Assembly (NCBI RefSeq): GCF_002954725.1
Contig: NZ_MSCQ01000002.1
Location: forward strand, 743,536 to 807,535
DNA length: 64,000 nt
Direction: 5' to 3'
Source of the DNA: Photobacterium phosphoreum
GTDB lineage: Bacteria; Pseudomonadota; Gammaproteobacteria; Enterobacterales; Vibrionaceae
Shown here: positions 37,650 to 50,900 of the stretch, piece by piece
How the letters are laid out: each line of letters starts with the position of its first letter
Position numbering within the stretch: the first letter of the stretch is position 1
Made by a program: the position numbers and the translations under genes
Notes under the pieces: generated by a model
What the model saw: only the letters and a program-made list of their open reading frames with translations
What the model was told of the DNA's origin: nothing
Databases searched by the model: none

Positions 37650-37709
37650 GGCTTATTGAGACAACTTTGTTAAATAAGCTCAATAAGCCCCCCTAAATAA
37701 ATAGGGAGG
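37650..37709 (-). promoter_or_regulatory. Hairpins between the 1086- and 2199-residue protein genes
   Basis: GGCTTATTGAG (37650-37660) pairs with CTCAATAAGCC (37679-37689), and a second small stem of CCCT/AGGG lies at 37687-37709. The intergenic structures sit between a repeat-protein gene and the beta-barrel gene and have no strong T-run. They could reduce read-through or stabilise the upstream mRNA, giving more repeat protein than barrel protein. Confidence 0.55.
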
Positions 37710-37724
37710 CATGATTAGATTGTA

Positions 37725-40700
37725 TTAATCTACTTTAACAACGAAGTGGCCAACAACACGATCACCTGGCTCTAAATCACCAACAGTGTAGGTTATTGTA
37801 TCACCTGTAATTGCGCTGCTTAAATCAATAAGACCCGTAGATGTATCTGGGTTACAGATTGGACCTAAGTCATCACTTAGTAGTGCGTAATCAGCATCTG
37901 TTGCAAACTTCACTGCACCAGTATCTGTTGAATTACGACATTGAACTAACTCACCACCATTTGAGAACTGCGTATATTCAGTACGCTTATCCGTTATAAC
38001 AGTGTTTAGCGCTGTTGATGTACCTTCGTTAATTGCAACCAGTTTCCAAATTATACAATCACCCGGAGCAACAGGGGTTGTATGTTGTTTCTGGAAGTTC
38101 TTATCTGTATTAGGAGCACCCGTACAGCCCGTATCTACATCTGTAAATTTATACAAACGAATCTGACCTTTAACGACTTCTGTATTATCAAGACCCGTTG
38201 CTGTTACGCTAGGATTTGTCGTTGAAACACCAGTAATAGTCGTCACATTATTCGTTCCGGCACCTGCACCATCAGGAGCAAAGACAGTAACAAATAATGG
38301 AACAGTTTCACCAGGCTCAAGAGTCAATGTCGGCACGGTATCTGAACCATCAGTTGCATCACATGTTAAATCAATGCTATCGACAGTACCGTCACCTTGC
38401 TTAACAAGAATCGGGGAAGTCGCTGGTGCATCACATAAATTACCAATTTCAGTATCAGGGTTACCGTCACCAGTCGTATCAATCGTTATGGTATTTTTAA
38501 AACCTGTTCCACTATTTACAGATGAAAGGTCAACAGGCTCAATCGTATTACCATTATTACCTAGTACGTGTTCATAATTAACACTACCAGATGGTTCAAC
38601 TTGATTACTTAATGACGATGGTGAAATATTGATACTAGCTGCATCTTCTACATCAAATGCTTCAACCTTACGGTTTGTTGCACCAGATGCTGTAGATTCA
38701 ACAACCATCGAAATGATATAATCTAAATCGCTATCACCATTCGCATCAATAGCACTCGCTTGAAGACTATCAGAAAGCGCTAGCGTTGGATCAGAAGGAA
38801 TAGTAATTTCAGCAGTCACCCATAGTACAGCACCAGCAGGTATAGACGGTGTTGCTGTCATTACTGCCCCTGTTGCCGGAATATCTACCGCACCTGAATG
38901 ATCGGTATCAATACCATTATGCTTGAACACAACTGTCCAACCTTCAGGTAATGCTGGTAACCATGCAGAGCCATCATAACTACCTTCAGCACGTAATAAG
39001 AATGAATCTGAACTACCACCTTCGTTAGCAATATATAATGGTACCATCACTGTTGAACCTAATGGCTCATCAAACGTTGTTGCTACATCTGTACCATCAA
39101 AACCATCGCTAATATCAGCAGGGTCAAGATCAACTGCAGGATCAACACTTGTAATTGGGCTATTTGCAATATCAACTGTTGGACCTGTAATAGCCGCTAA
39201 ACGCTCAATTTTACTACCAGACTTGGTTTTATCATTGAATGACGTTGCAGTTGTTGTTGCATCAAATGGTGCAGGGAAATCTGCAGCATTTGCTGGAAGC
39301 TTAGCAACAATACGAATCAAGACTTCATTACAATTTACGGTAATTCCATCAATAACCGTTGGTGTTGAATTATCACACGTTGCTGGCTGCACAGGACCAG
39401 AATCGGCGCCATTAAAACCATTGGTGTCAACAAGTTGCCCTGTTCCATCAGCATTCCAGTATTGGAAACCTGTAAGTGGAGGGAAGCTTGTATTAGCAGT
39501 TGTTAAATCAAAACTATCAACTTTATTACCGCTGTTAATAATTTTGTTATAGAAAAACACATCACTACCAGAAGAACCAGTATCTACCGTTTGAATACCA
39601 TTGCCAGAACCATCAGTATCACCACCACCTGAACCGCCTGTTTCAGGACCAGTATCAATAATACTCCCGCCTGTTGTACTTGTTGTTGGTGTTACGGTTG
39701 GATTTGTCGTATCAGGACCTGAAGTTAATGGATTTGGATCATTACACTCACCATCATCAACAAAGTCACCATCACCGTTTAGATCTCCACAACTATAAGC
39801 AACGTTACCAATTGCAGTATCACCTTCAATTACATCTGGTGAGTAGGCAACATGGAACGTCATCGACATCGTATTAGTTGCACCTAATAACTTATCAATT
39901 GCGTATACACCAGGTACTATCGCATCAGTAGTATTACCATTACCATTGAGATCTAAACCTGAACCAATATCGCCCTCATTGGCATCGTCTATACCATCTT
40001 GATCTAAATCAACATTAGAGGCTTCATCAACAAGATTAGTTGCGTAAGTAATTAATGTGTCATTACTCGATGTTTGTAAGGTACTTGTTGGCGCATAACC
40101 CGCCATAGTATTAGTTTCGACTAATGTCGTACCATTCGGAATACCATCAAAAACTACAACATCTTTTGCATCAGTATTACCAGTATTCGTTAATTGAACG
40201 GTATAACGAATTAAACTAACAGGTAAGTTTGTACTAGGGTCATTATCGACATCAACCCCAAAATCAGACTCAGTACCTGCATTTTCTAAATGGGTTGCTG
40301 TTTTCGTCATATTAATAACAGCATTATTAGTAACAGTGATTAAGTCAGCGTTGGTATCATCATCACTATCATAATCATCGCCTTGATCTGTCACAGAACC
40401 ATCGACAGTTGAACCTGTGCCATTATGAGCTTCAGCTTCTAAAGTCACACCAACGGTATCACCAACATTTGCAAGAGGATCTATACCAACAGAAACGATT
40501 AAATTCATTAAATCGCCACCATTAATGGTAACTACATCACCTGAATTAAACTCAGGCTCACCTGGCTCTGCAAAACCACTATTATCCACATCATGATATA
40601 ACTTTATTGATGTTGCATCTGATGTATCAGGACCACGGCTATCAGTTCCAGGTAAATTCTGGTTAAAGGTCAATGTAAAAGAATCTGGACCATTACCTGT

Positions 40701-40985
40701 ATTGGTTAATACATGAGGAAGATTAACTGTTTGACCAGCAGCTCCAGGCTCATTGAGATCTTTTTCAATTGTTGCGCTATAAATTTGCTTAACAGTTATT
40801 ATGGCTTCATTTGATGTCGCTAAATAACTATTTCCTGATTCATCTTCATAGGTTACTGTTGCTAAGTTTTTAATATCTGTTCCGGCGGCAGTAGCTGCAA
40901 GGGCTTGGCTAGATAAAGTACCTGCACCTACCGTTATGAGTCCGGCCGCAACCCATAAGCTTATAGGCTTTAAATGCGTCTTCAT
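37725..40985 (-). CDS. DUF11-type repeat surface protein (1086 residues)
   Basis: A secreted, acidic 1086-residue protein. The start at 40985 follows an AAAGG ribosome site; the signal peptide ends SSQALA and the mature protein begins ATAAGTDIKNLATVTYEDES, the N-terminal module shared with its two neighbours. Repeats of Ig-like type follow, with phrases HVLTNTGNGPDSFTLTF and YTVQLTNTGNTDAKDVVVFD, and Asp-rich loops (DLDQDGIDDANEGD) resembling calcium sites. The final domain (CTGAPNTDKNFQ...PGDCIIWKLVAINEG) is shared with the 921-residue protein and ends DLEPGDRVVGHFVVKVD. It lies between the 160-residue gene and the beta-barrel gene, and may be a main structural component. Confidence 0.86.
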   Translation of the reverse strand: MKTHLKPISLWVAAGLITVGAGTLSSQALAATAAGTDIKNLATVTYEDESGNSYLATSNEAIITVKQIYSATIEKDLNEPGAAGQTVNLPHVLTNTGNGPDSFTLTFNQNLPGTDSRGPDTSDATSIKLYHDVDNSGFAEPGEPEFNSGDVVTINGGDLMNLIVSVGIDPLANVGDTVGVTLEAEAHNGTGSTVDGSVTDQGDDYDSDDDTNADLITVTNNAVINMTKTATHLENAGTESDFGVDVDNDPSTNLPVSLIRYTVQLTNTGNTDAKDVVVFDGIPNGTTLVETNTMAGYAPTSTLQTSSNDTLITYATNLVDEASNVDLDQDGIDDANEGDIGSGLDLNGNGNTTDAIVPGVYAIDKLLGATNTMSMTFHVAYSPDVIEGDTAIGNVAYSCGDLNGDGDFVDDGECNDPNPLTSGPDTTNPTVTPTTSTTGGSIIDTGPETGGSGGGDTDGSGNGIQTVDTGSSGSDVFFYNKIINSGNKVDSFDLTTANTSFPPLTGFQYWNADGTGQLVDTNGFNGADSGPVQPATCDNSTPTVIDGITVNCNEVLIRIVAKLPANAADFPAPFDATTTATSFNDKTKSGSKIERLAAITGPTVDIANSPITSVDPAVDLDPADISDGFDGTDVATTFDEPLGSTVMVPLYIANEGGSSDSFLLRAEGSYDGSAWLPALPEGWTVVFKHNGIDTDHSGAVDIPATGAVMTATPSIPAGAVLWVTAEITIPSDPTLALSDSLQASAIDANGDSDLDYIISMVVESTASGATNRKVEAFDVEDAASINISPSSLSNQVEPSGSVNYEHVLGNNGNTIEPVDLSSVNSGTGFKNTITIDTTGDGNPDTEIGNLCDAPATSPILVKQGDGTVDSIDLTCDATDGSDTVPTLTLEPGETVPLFVTVFAPDGAGAGTNNVTTITGVSTTNPSVTATGLDNTEVVKGQIRLYKFTDVDTGCTGAPNTDKNFQKQHTTPVAPGDCIIWKLVAINEGTSTALNTVITDKRTEYTQFSNGGELVQCRNSTDTGAVKFATDADYALLSDDLGPICNPDTSTGLIDLSSAITGDTITYTVGDLEPGDRVVGHFVVKVD

Positions 40986-41076
40986 AAAGTGGTTACCTTT
41001 TAAGGTCATTAATGTAATTACTTAGATGTGTTGCAAAACCCTTGCAAAAGCACGGGGTGGAACATTCACTCAACGT

Positions 41077-41559
41077 TTATTTAACTTCGATACGATAAGC
41101 AAAAATTTGTTTTTCCTTAGCATTAATAGGAATTAATGGTATCCAACGAACTGCGGTATATTTTTCAGGTGGAATAATAATTTCCACTTTCTTTCCATCT
41201 TTCATAATTTCGCGTTTCACTGGCTCTGATTCAAATGTTTTACCTCCATCAATACTAACGACAAATTTAGATTTAATTTTTGTATTACTTGTATCGGCAA
41301 CATAAAAAGTATTTTCAGGAATAGGTCCTGTTATCACCAAACCTTTTAAAGGCTTTTCAGTATTATTGGTATACGTTAATTTGTACTCAATTTTATCTTT
41401 TGGATAAACCTTTTCAGCTTTTACTAATTCTTCTTCACCTTTCTTGTTTGTCTCAACAACATAAGCATCCATTTTACTTGTCAGTAAATCTTTATCTTCC
41501 GCATAAACAGAAAAAGACATTATTAAACCGGTTACAACCATCAATAATAATTTTTTCAT
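41077..41559 (-). CDS. Small secreted single-domain DUF11-like protein
   Basis: A 160-residue protein with signal peptide MKKLLLMVVTGLIMSFSVYA. The mature part is a single Ig-like domain of DUF11 type: KIEYKLTYTNNTEKPLKGLVI, then a long hairpin region, and a C-terminal IPINAKEKQIFAYRIEVK strand that ends at the last residue. It is rich in Lys and Glu, unlike its acidic neighbours. It is the first gene of the operon, directly behind a predicted promoter. Its size and position suggest a minor or initiating subunit of the surface assembly; this is an inference. The start at 41559 has a GAGGTG ribosome site. Confidence 0.85.
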   Translation of the reverse strand: MKKLLLMVVTGLIMSFSVYAEDKDLLTSKMDAYVVETNKKGEEELVKAEKVYPKDKIEYKLTYTNNTEKPLKGLVITGPIPENTFYVADTSNTKIKSKFVVSIDGGKTFESEPVKREIMKDGKKVEIIIPPEKYTAVRWIPLIPINAKEKQIFAYRIEVK

Positions 41560-41598
41560 ATTACACCTCATCCATTATGATCCATGAAATATATATAA

Positions 41599-41614
41599 TG
41601 CTAGAAGCATGCCA
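41599..41614 (-). promoter_or_regulatory. Candidate sigma-54 promoter of the DUF11 operon
   Basis: The minus strand reads TGGCATGCTTCTAGCA, with GG and GC at the -24/-12 spacing, 40 bp upstream of the start codon. The same stretch also offers a sigma-70 reading (TTGGCA, 16-bp spacer, TATATT), so the sigma factor is undecided. Confidence 0.5.
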
Positions 41615-41876
41615 ATCGAAAAAATAAATACTCTTGTATAAAATCATCAGGTTAAAAATACTTTCATCGATGTGAATTTACGTCACTAATAATCAATCGC
41701 ACAATGCAAAACAAATATCAATTACTCTTGTAATTTTGCAAACCAAAAATTAAAAACACAAAAATAATCGTCTTAAATTAAAAATGCAACATTCAAACAA
41801 AAGACATTTTCTTGAAATTAATAAAAGGCTTAATGATTAAAAATAAAAATCTAACAATTTAAAAATAGCGTAATTT

Positions 41877-41906
41877 ATTTTTCTCATGTCACAATGCTGA
41901 GAAAAT
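41877..41906 (-). terminator. Weak terminator of the 3224-residue protein gene
   Basis: ATTTTCTCA and TGAGAAAAAT can pair across an 11-nt loop, 36 bp past the stop codon at 41942. The stem is AT-rich, so the call is tentative. Confidence 0.4.
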
Positions 41907-41941
41907 ATCAATTTTAAAATTTTTAATTAATTAAATAGTTA

Positions 41942-44900
41942 TTATTTAACTTGTACTTGGTAGTAAATAACACCTTTTTCTGACGGTTGCAGTTCACCAA
42001 TAAACTTCACATTAATTAGCCCTTCATAGCCATTAATATTACTGCCATTATCAGTATGGACACTACAGGTAAGCGTTATCGGATAAGTAAAGTCATTACA
42101 GTCTAGGGCTTGTTTTAAATAAGTATAAGCGGGAGTATCATCAAATATGATTACATCTGTTATTGTACCAGTGCCAACATTTGCAAATACAATTTCATAT
42201 TGCAAAATATCATTCGGTTTTGCAATATTCTGCGTCAGTTTACCTGTTGCTTGAGTGATATTATTCACAGTCTTCTCTAGTACTAATTCACCCGCACCAG
42301 CAAAAGTCACTCGAATAGTATCTAAATCGGTCACTACACGCGTTATGCCATGTCCCAATAATAAAAGATCCTCAAATATCATTGTTGCATTAACGGCATA
42401 ATATGCTTGTGAGTTAAGTACTGCATTATTCGGTACAAAAACCTTACTTAATAAACAAACAGTATCATATCCCGTTACAGAAATAGGAGCAGAAAGGCTA
42501 TTATCACCACTGTCTAACTGACGGTTACAATTATGATCGCGATATAAAGCGATTGACCAACTGCTATTAGCTGGCGTGATCACCGCGTTAGTAATAGCAA
42601 AAGACACACTACCTGCGGTATACGTTTCTAAACGATGAGGTAAGAAAACAAACTTTCCAAGTTCGACATGGGTGAAATTATCGGCCTCTAAACGGAGTGA
42701 TTTAACTTTACCAAAATTCAAATACTCAACATTATCTCCAGCATTGGCAACCACTGTAATTTGGCTATCGATTACGCTCGTACTGGTAGCTTGAGTAATA
42801 CTTTGTAAATCACTTTCACTAATATCGATCCAAGCAGATTGCTTGATAACATCAATAACCACCGCCTGAGTGGCAACTTCAACAGGTAATAATAATTCAT
42901 AACTGCCATTACCACGTGTTCTTACTGTTGCAAGAATATCACCCGTATTGTAACCAGCAATAGAACTACCTTGGTAAATAGCTTGCACAGTAAAACGCCC
43001 AAGCCCTACTTCACTGTGTGACATAATGCCATCATGAGCGGTTGCCCCACCTGCTGCGTTATCTTCAAACACAAATCCTTTGATAATAATTTGATTAATT
43101 AATTCAAAAGGATAATCCTCAACCTCACCATTTAGTGCAACCATACCGAGTTGATTATCATCCGGTGCATTACATTGATTTGCTTGAGCACATAACCTAA
43201 ACCGTATGGTGCTATTACCGCTATAGCCTTGTGTATAAGCCGCGGGTAATAATAGTTGGACGGTATTAATACCATCAGTAACATCGAGCTCATTAACAAT
43301 TTGTTCGCCACTATCACGATAACTGCCATTACCATTCATATCAGCCCATACATTTAGTTTGAGCGTTCCTGTATTTTGATTGGTCACTGTAACATCAACA
43401 TTTACAATACTATTAACCACAATACTGGTTGGCATATTTACGCCATCTTCATCATCAATATCGTGATTATCGTCGCCTAATCCATTACTACTATTAAACT
43501 GAGTTAATTCAGGATCAAGCAATGTCCCTAAGCGGTAATCAGCAACACCATCGGCATCATTATCATAAAACTGATGACTAACGTTACCATCATTAATCGC
43601 CGCTGAATCACCATAATCAGCCGAGACAAAACACCCTGCACCATCCAGATTATCAGTATAAATCTCACCCATCGCCGCTATCGCAACAATATCGCCAGTA
43701 AGGGTATTTATACGGTACATGGCCGACCCACTGTGCTCTAGAGAACCATCGCGATCAATATCGTGAGAACCATTTTTCGTCACCACATAAAGGAATATAC
43801 CACTATCCATAAAGGCTGCACCTACCACACCACCTGCTGATGGCATGCTAGCTCCTAGCCAATTAAGAGCTAAAGTATCAGCAGTACCCCCAATAGGATC
43901 CAAACGATATAACAGCCCATTGAGTATGTCGGCATTATAGAGATAGCCGGTGTGACTAAAGGCCATATCTCCCCCCATAGGGGTTAAGGTATTTTGTAAT
44001 GACACCACAGTGAATGTTTGATCTTCAATATCGACTTTAATCAGGCTTTGCCATTGTTCATGATGTAGATAAAGGTATTCTCCTGCTGGATCAATGGCAC
44101 CGCGGGTTGCTGTATGCATTATTATTCCGTTAACACTGTTTGCAAGCGGCTGATTTTTATTAAAGATAATTGAAGTAGATGAGATCAGCTCTAATGTTTG
44201 ATTAACAGAGGACACAACCCCTCCTAAATCAACCACTTCGACACCACTTTGATCGGTCACAACCAAATGTACATCATCATTTGCTGTATTAGTATCTGTT
44301 GCAATACCATAAATTAAATAATTTTCAGGATGAATACCCAATGCATTTAAGCGGTCAAAATTACTTAATCCTGCAATAACAACTGGTTGTTGTAATTTTG
44401 TGGTCGTAAATGGCGTTGCCTGAGGCTGTAATGTTTCAAGACTAAAACTACCACTAGTGCCATGAGACAACGTTAAGTTATTACAACTATTAGTGACTAA
44501 TAGTACTGCTGACGTCCAAACTTGATAATCTTCAACCTCGCCATTAACAGCACTCATACCCTGTTCTATATCGTTAAATTCATCACACTGTCCAGCAGCA
44601 GCACAATATCGAACTCGCATTACGGTTGTACCGTTGTACGTACCCATTGCTACGCTATCAAGCGTCAGTGAAATAGCATTATTACCCTCAATAACAGCAT
44701 AATTGGTAAGTAGTTGTTCACTACTATCAAAATTTCCGCCTCGCTGATAATCTAACCATATATTCACCATCCCAGCTTCACTTGCTACGAGTGAAATAGT
44801 ATTCACACCTGCTTGTAGCTGTGGTGGAATAATAACGCCATCTTCATCGGCTAATGTATATAAATTATCATCACGTGCATTGGTACTGGTGTGAGCATTG

Positions 44901-47900
44901 AATTCACTATCCCACCGTATTCCTAGTGAATAATCATTAACACCATTGGTATTATTATCAGAAAATTGATGGCTCACACTGCCATAAGAACTTAATGCAT
45001 CACCAAAATCTTTCGCACTTTCAATACACCCAGCGGCATCTGAATACGTTGTAACCGCATTGGGTATACTGCCTAAATAGAGTGCTTTTTTAGACAATAC
45101 ATTAAGTTGATATAGCGCTGTGCCTGTGCTTTCAAGGCTGCCATTTAAATCACTGTCATACTCGCCATTCGTCATAATATAGGCGAAATTATTTCTACCC
45201 ATCACGATACCATAGCTACTTGCATTTGGAATGGTAGTACCAAAATCAATCGCCGTTGCCGAAATGGCACCACTGCTTGGGTTAATAATATAGAGGGTTC
45301 TGGTTGCTAGTTCGGTGGTATAAATCAGCCCTGATTCGGCATTAAAGACCCAATCAGAATCAAACGGTAACGACAATCCATTTCCAGAAGATAAACCTAT
45401 ATCAGGCAGGAGTAAGTTCACCGTATCAACAGTAAAGCTATTTAAATTCACCCGTAATATTTGCGCACTATTTATATGACCTAAATATAAATACTCGCCA
45501 TTGTTATCGATAGTGCCTAACTGCCCAACTAATGTCGTAGGAGCGATTATCGGGTTACCCGTGGTTATTGAGGTAATTACGCCCGTTGTAACATTTACGA
45601 TATCAAAATCAGTATTGGCTGTTGGCATACCAACATCAACCATGTTTCCTAACTTATCAAACATCGCTATATGTAAATTATTACCACTATCAACAAAGCT
45701 ACCGTAAAATACGCCGCCAATACGATCAAAAGCAATGGCATTAAGGTTATCAAACCCAGTCTGATGACTAATAATATTTGATACATTATAAGGAGAAAGA
45801 GTTGTGGTTAATGCACCGAAATCAAAACTAGTCGCACTACTACCACTTGATTGATAAATACCATCACATGTTGTATCAGGGAAAACGCCTTCAATGACTT
45901 TAGCGAGATGATCTTCCACTTCACCATTACTGGCAGGACCTGAAACCACATCACATCCAACCGTTGCATCATCAGTACATAAACGCAAACGTAAATAAGT
46001 ATCGCCCGTTACTACACCACTCAATCCGCTCCAACTGACACTGATATTCGCTTGGGTTACTGTTGCACTAACAGGGGCACTAGCCCGTTCTGATAATTCA
46101 AAACCATCACTTTGATTAAAATCAACCCATGCGTAAAGTGTGGCAGATTTACCTGAATTATTGGTAATTGGTACCGTAATACTGCCATTAGTATTATTAA
46201 TAAACACCCGAACTTGATTATCAAACCCGTCTTCATCATCCGGTGTTGTGCCGATAGTATCATCGCCATTAGCCAACATTTGGGGTAAACCATCAACATC
46301 GTTATCAGGTTTATTATCACCTATCCATAATGTGTTATTACGGGTTACATGATAAGGGCCACTTGAGCTATTCAACGTTAAGTAACCGTCTGGCGCATCA
46401 CCAAAATCAAGCCCTAATGGTGCATAACGACAACGAGCCCCATCGTTACTCGACATGGTAAAACCTAAATTAGACACTATGGTTGCAGTGTAGTTAGTCG
46501 CCGAACCATCACCGATTGGTATTTGTAATACTGGAGCGGCTATATTTCCTTTTGAGTAAGTACCATTATTAACGGCATACATATTCCCTGCTTGATCAAA
46601 ATAAATAGCACCATAACTAGAACTAAAATGAGCCGCATTATAGCCACGCGTTATTCCAGCTGAAATAACCGTATTAATCGATCTACTATTGCTACGGCTA
46701 TTGGTTGCAGGATCAAAACTCGCAATTGTCCCATTAGCCCGTAACCCATATAGCTTGCCATCAACCGGGTTGATCGCAAAATCAGCAGTATCAAATTTAG
46801 AAATACTTGGTCGGCCGACTTCTTGTAGATAGGTTTCACTGGCTGGGTTTACATCCACTTTTAAAAGATAGGCCGTGTTACCACCTGTCATATAGAGAAT
46901 GCCATCATCAGAGATAGTGGCATTATTAAACGCAATATTAATATTACTTCCCGTAAGGGTAATCGGTAATAAATGGACGTTATAATTACCATCAATTAAA
47001 CCAATTAACTTCGCATTGGTTTGACTGATATCACCAATAATATGGTTATATTGCATCATATAACCCACTTGCAAACCGCCACTGTTATAAGTACTGGTAA
47101 TATTGGCAGCAAGCTCTTCAGTGTCACCGGTAAATAAATCAACAGCAAATAAATCCGTTGGTGTTCGCAGTGAGAGATAACCATCTGCGTCACACGATGC
47201 AAACCCAGGTGCACTAATATCAGCAAAGTTATTCCCCGAATCATCACTGGTTATCGTACCTAAATCAATGATATTACTTGAACTTGATGTATATCCAGCA
47301 GGATCAGTAATAGTATTATTTATCAATAAACCATCACTATTTACCGCGCCCACCTCTGGAGGACAAATTGAAGGTGCTGGTATCATTTCATTGGCAGTTT
47401 CATAAAGTTTATATTGATGATTGGTTAACGCAGCCAGTGCATAGTCACCGTTTATATCGGTGGTAGTAGATTGACAGGTATTGGTGGTGACATCGTATAA
47501 AGTAACCACGACATTGCCAATTCCTAACTCGCCAGCATCAAGGTTACCATTGTAATAATTCATGCCATCTGTAACAGCACTATTACTATCTGCAAACACC
47601 TTACCACTAACTTTGAAGCCAATAATAACTGCATAGTCTTCTACTTCACCATCAACAGCAAACCCTGCTGAATCATTACAGCCAAGAGCTTGAGTAGTTA
47701 TTCGTAAGCGAGAAAATGTGGTTGCGGGCACTGTTGCAGCAGTAAAGCCGGTAAATGACAACGTTGCTGAACCATCAGAAATAGCATCAGTATCATCACA
47801 TGTTGCTTGGACAAATTCATTATTACTGACATCAAAACTACCATTATTATCAAAATCGACCCAACCATAAACATTTGCGCCTAGATCTGCATTACCATCA

Positions 47901-50900
47901 TGATCATTACACACCACATCAATTTGATAATCAGTACTATCAATGAAGAACCCCGGCATACCCGTCACTGCATCTTCATCATTACCCGCACTAATCCCCG
48001 ATGTGTCGGTATTATTATCATCTGTTGCAGTATTAACGTTATTTTCAGTGCCGTTTGAGAAACCGTCACTATCGGCATCGGCGGCTATTGAGCCTAAATA
48101 GAGACTATAGCGATAGCTTCCAAGACCATGCTCTACTCCATTATTACTGCTTAATGTTTTATAGATATCTGGTGCATCACCAAAGTCTGATGCTTGGCTA
48201 AAGGTAATTTTATGATCTTCAACCTCTCCCCCTACCACATCGCCCGTTGATGCCTCATCCCATGTTGTTGTTCCTAGATCTTGTGGTAATAATTGATTCG
48301 TAATACGTAACCGTAAATAGCTCGTCCCTTCTTGAACTTGAGCAATATCTATCCATCGTAAGATCGCCATACCTGTCGAGACTTCGTCAACATCAATACA
48401 CTCACGGTAAGCATACTCACTACGCTCAAATTGTTGATTGCCGTTAAAATCAATCCAACTATGGACAATTGCTTCTAAATCATCACCCGCTACAAAATCA
48501 TTACAAGGTACATTTAGCGTAAAGGTTGATTTAGATGAATCTAAAATGACATTATTAACGGCATCTTCATCACTTAGCGAACGCAGTGCTGAGTTATCAT
48601 TAGCATCATCTTGATTAGCGTCAATATCTTGATAAGTTCCGGGATCCATATCCGGTTCAATATCACCTAAGTAAATTCCAGCAATGGCACCAATTTCATG
48701 CACAGGACCATTACTGTCTAATAATGTATGGAAGGTTGCATTAGTACCATCATCGGGTGCATCACCATAATCACCTGTTCGTGTTATTTTAATTCGATGA
48801 TCTTCAATTTCACCACCAACCGCTGTAATGATACTGCGTTCATCTTCAGGGGTTACACTGCTATCTTGACCTGAAAACTGACTGTCTGGCACAATACGCA
48901 GCCGTAAAATAGTCTCGCCTATCACTACATCACTGCTATTCCAACCATTCCAATTGAGTGTGACAGAGCCATCAACATTTGGCGTAACATCGAAACAATT
49001 CGCACTAGCTTGTTCATTCAATGCTGCCTCAAAAATGCCATTTTGGTTAATATCTATCCAACCAAAAACAGGGGAATTATGACCATTACAAGGGATAGTT
49101 AATGTATGAGCGGTCGCTTGATCACTGATCGATAATAGTGTCGAGATGGCATCTTCATCATCAATTCCAATGCTCATTTCAGTAGTATCATCACTATCTG
49201 CTTGAGTATTGGCTAATGTGCCATCATCACTATCAGGGGCATTACTGCCAAGATAAGCGACTGAACCAGAGAGTGGAATCTGATGATAAGGGCCATTGGT
49301 GGCAAGTAGCGTAGTGTAATCATCCATTGCGTTATTCGATGCATCACCATTGTCAGGTGCGTCACCATAGTCATAACTAGGTACACAACCAACATTAATA
49401 CCATCGATGAGGTTACCTTCACCGTCTGATGCCCACTGAACGGGCAGCCAAGCAACACGAGTAATATATTGGTTTGCGGGTACGGTATAAATACCTGTGT
49501 ATTGAATAAACCCAACATCAGTACTGCTCTTTTGGTCAGTTAATTGTACCTGCTGTAAATTATCTGGTGTTCCCATTCGCATTTCTGCTTGTTGATCACC
49601 ACCCGATGTTTTACGTCGCGGCGACCAATAAAAATCCCATGCCAGTATTTGTCCAGGCTCAGTAACAATATCTTGATAATACATTTGTGGTATAAATGTA
49701 TTCAGTTCTGCAATATTGCCACCAGTAGGTGTCGTTGCATTACCCGGACCATAACGTTCACGTGATTGAACTAAATTACCACTCGAATCCCAATCATAGG
49801 TGATAAACGAACCTACGCTGTGTGGGCCAATTGACCATCCAGGTACATTTTCTTCACGAAAATATTCATCGGTTAATCCTTGGCTTGGTGTGCCTGCTGG
49901 AATGTCAAATCCACCATTTTGAATCATGCCAACGTTACACCCAGTAATGGCTAACGAAGGTGCTGCAATATTAACTAAGTAATCTTCGACCTCACCATCA
50001 GTAGCGAGTCCAGTTACTGTCGCAATGTCTGCTGCGTTTGAGGCATAACGAACACGCAAATAACTCGGGCCATGCACACTAGAACTCGGAATAGTAAAAG
50101 TAATACTATTATCACCTTGAATAACAGCGGAGGTTGCAACTAATTCACTTTGCCCATTAACGGTATCATTCCAATCACCATCTTGGTTGATATCAAGCCA
50201 TATATTAATAAAACCAACAGCAGAGGCGGTGATCACGACTTCATTATCAACGTTAACATCAGTACCATTAATAAAGCGGTTAGTGTAAATAATGGCCTGA
50301 TTACTCAATCCAATGACACTGTCATTAGGGTTAATTTGCACACCATCATCTAATCCATCTGTGGTCGCATTTATATGAGGGGCCGGTGCAACTTCAGTAT
50401 CAATATGATTTGAACAATTAGCGGGTACGGCAGTGCCTAAGCACACACCAGCAATAACAGTATGTCGAGCACCATCATTGGCGGTTGTAACGGGATAAGT
50501 TGCAGCATCATAACCATTACTGAGATCAAGACCTTGTGGCGCATCTCCATAATCTTCTGTTATCGATAAAGCAGTAGCACAACCAGCGACATCATCAAAT
50601 GTCCAATCGTTATATTGACTATCAACAGCTTTCACTGCACTCACAATACCAGTCGAAATGGTCACTTCATATAATACAGGTCCAGTGTATTCTCTAGTAA
50701 CACCATCGTTATCAAGATCATGCGTACCATAACGATGAATAAATTGAGCGGTATTGTCGTCACGTAATAATAAATGGGCAGGATAAGTTATATTAATCGG
50801 CGCTAACCCTTGCCATGTTAATGCGATACTAGATGCTGTTCCAGCTTCAGGGCTAAGCTTCACTAAGTCGCTACTATCTTGCTTAATGGCATAGAGAAAA

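Larger units (their letters stand above)
41560..41941. other. Intergenic region upstream of the DUF11 operon
   Basis: An AT-rich spacer between the giant gene ending at 41942 and the 160-residue protein. It contains the predicted promoter (41599-41614) and a weak terminator-like hairpin (41877-41906). No gene is seen. Confidence 0.5.

Noticed and set aside
41671..41686. CRP-like site TGTGAATTTACGTCAC upstream of the DUF11 operon
   Set aside because: The half-sites are 7 bp apart rather than 6 and the second is incomplete.
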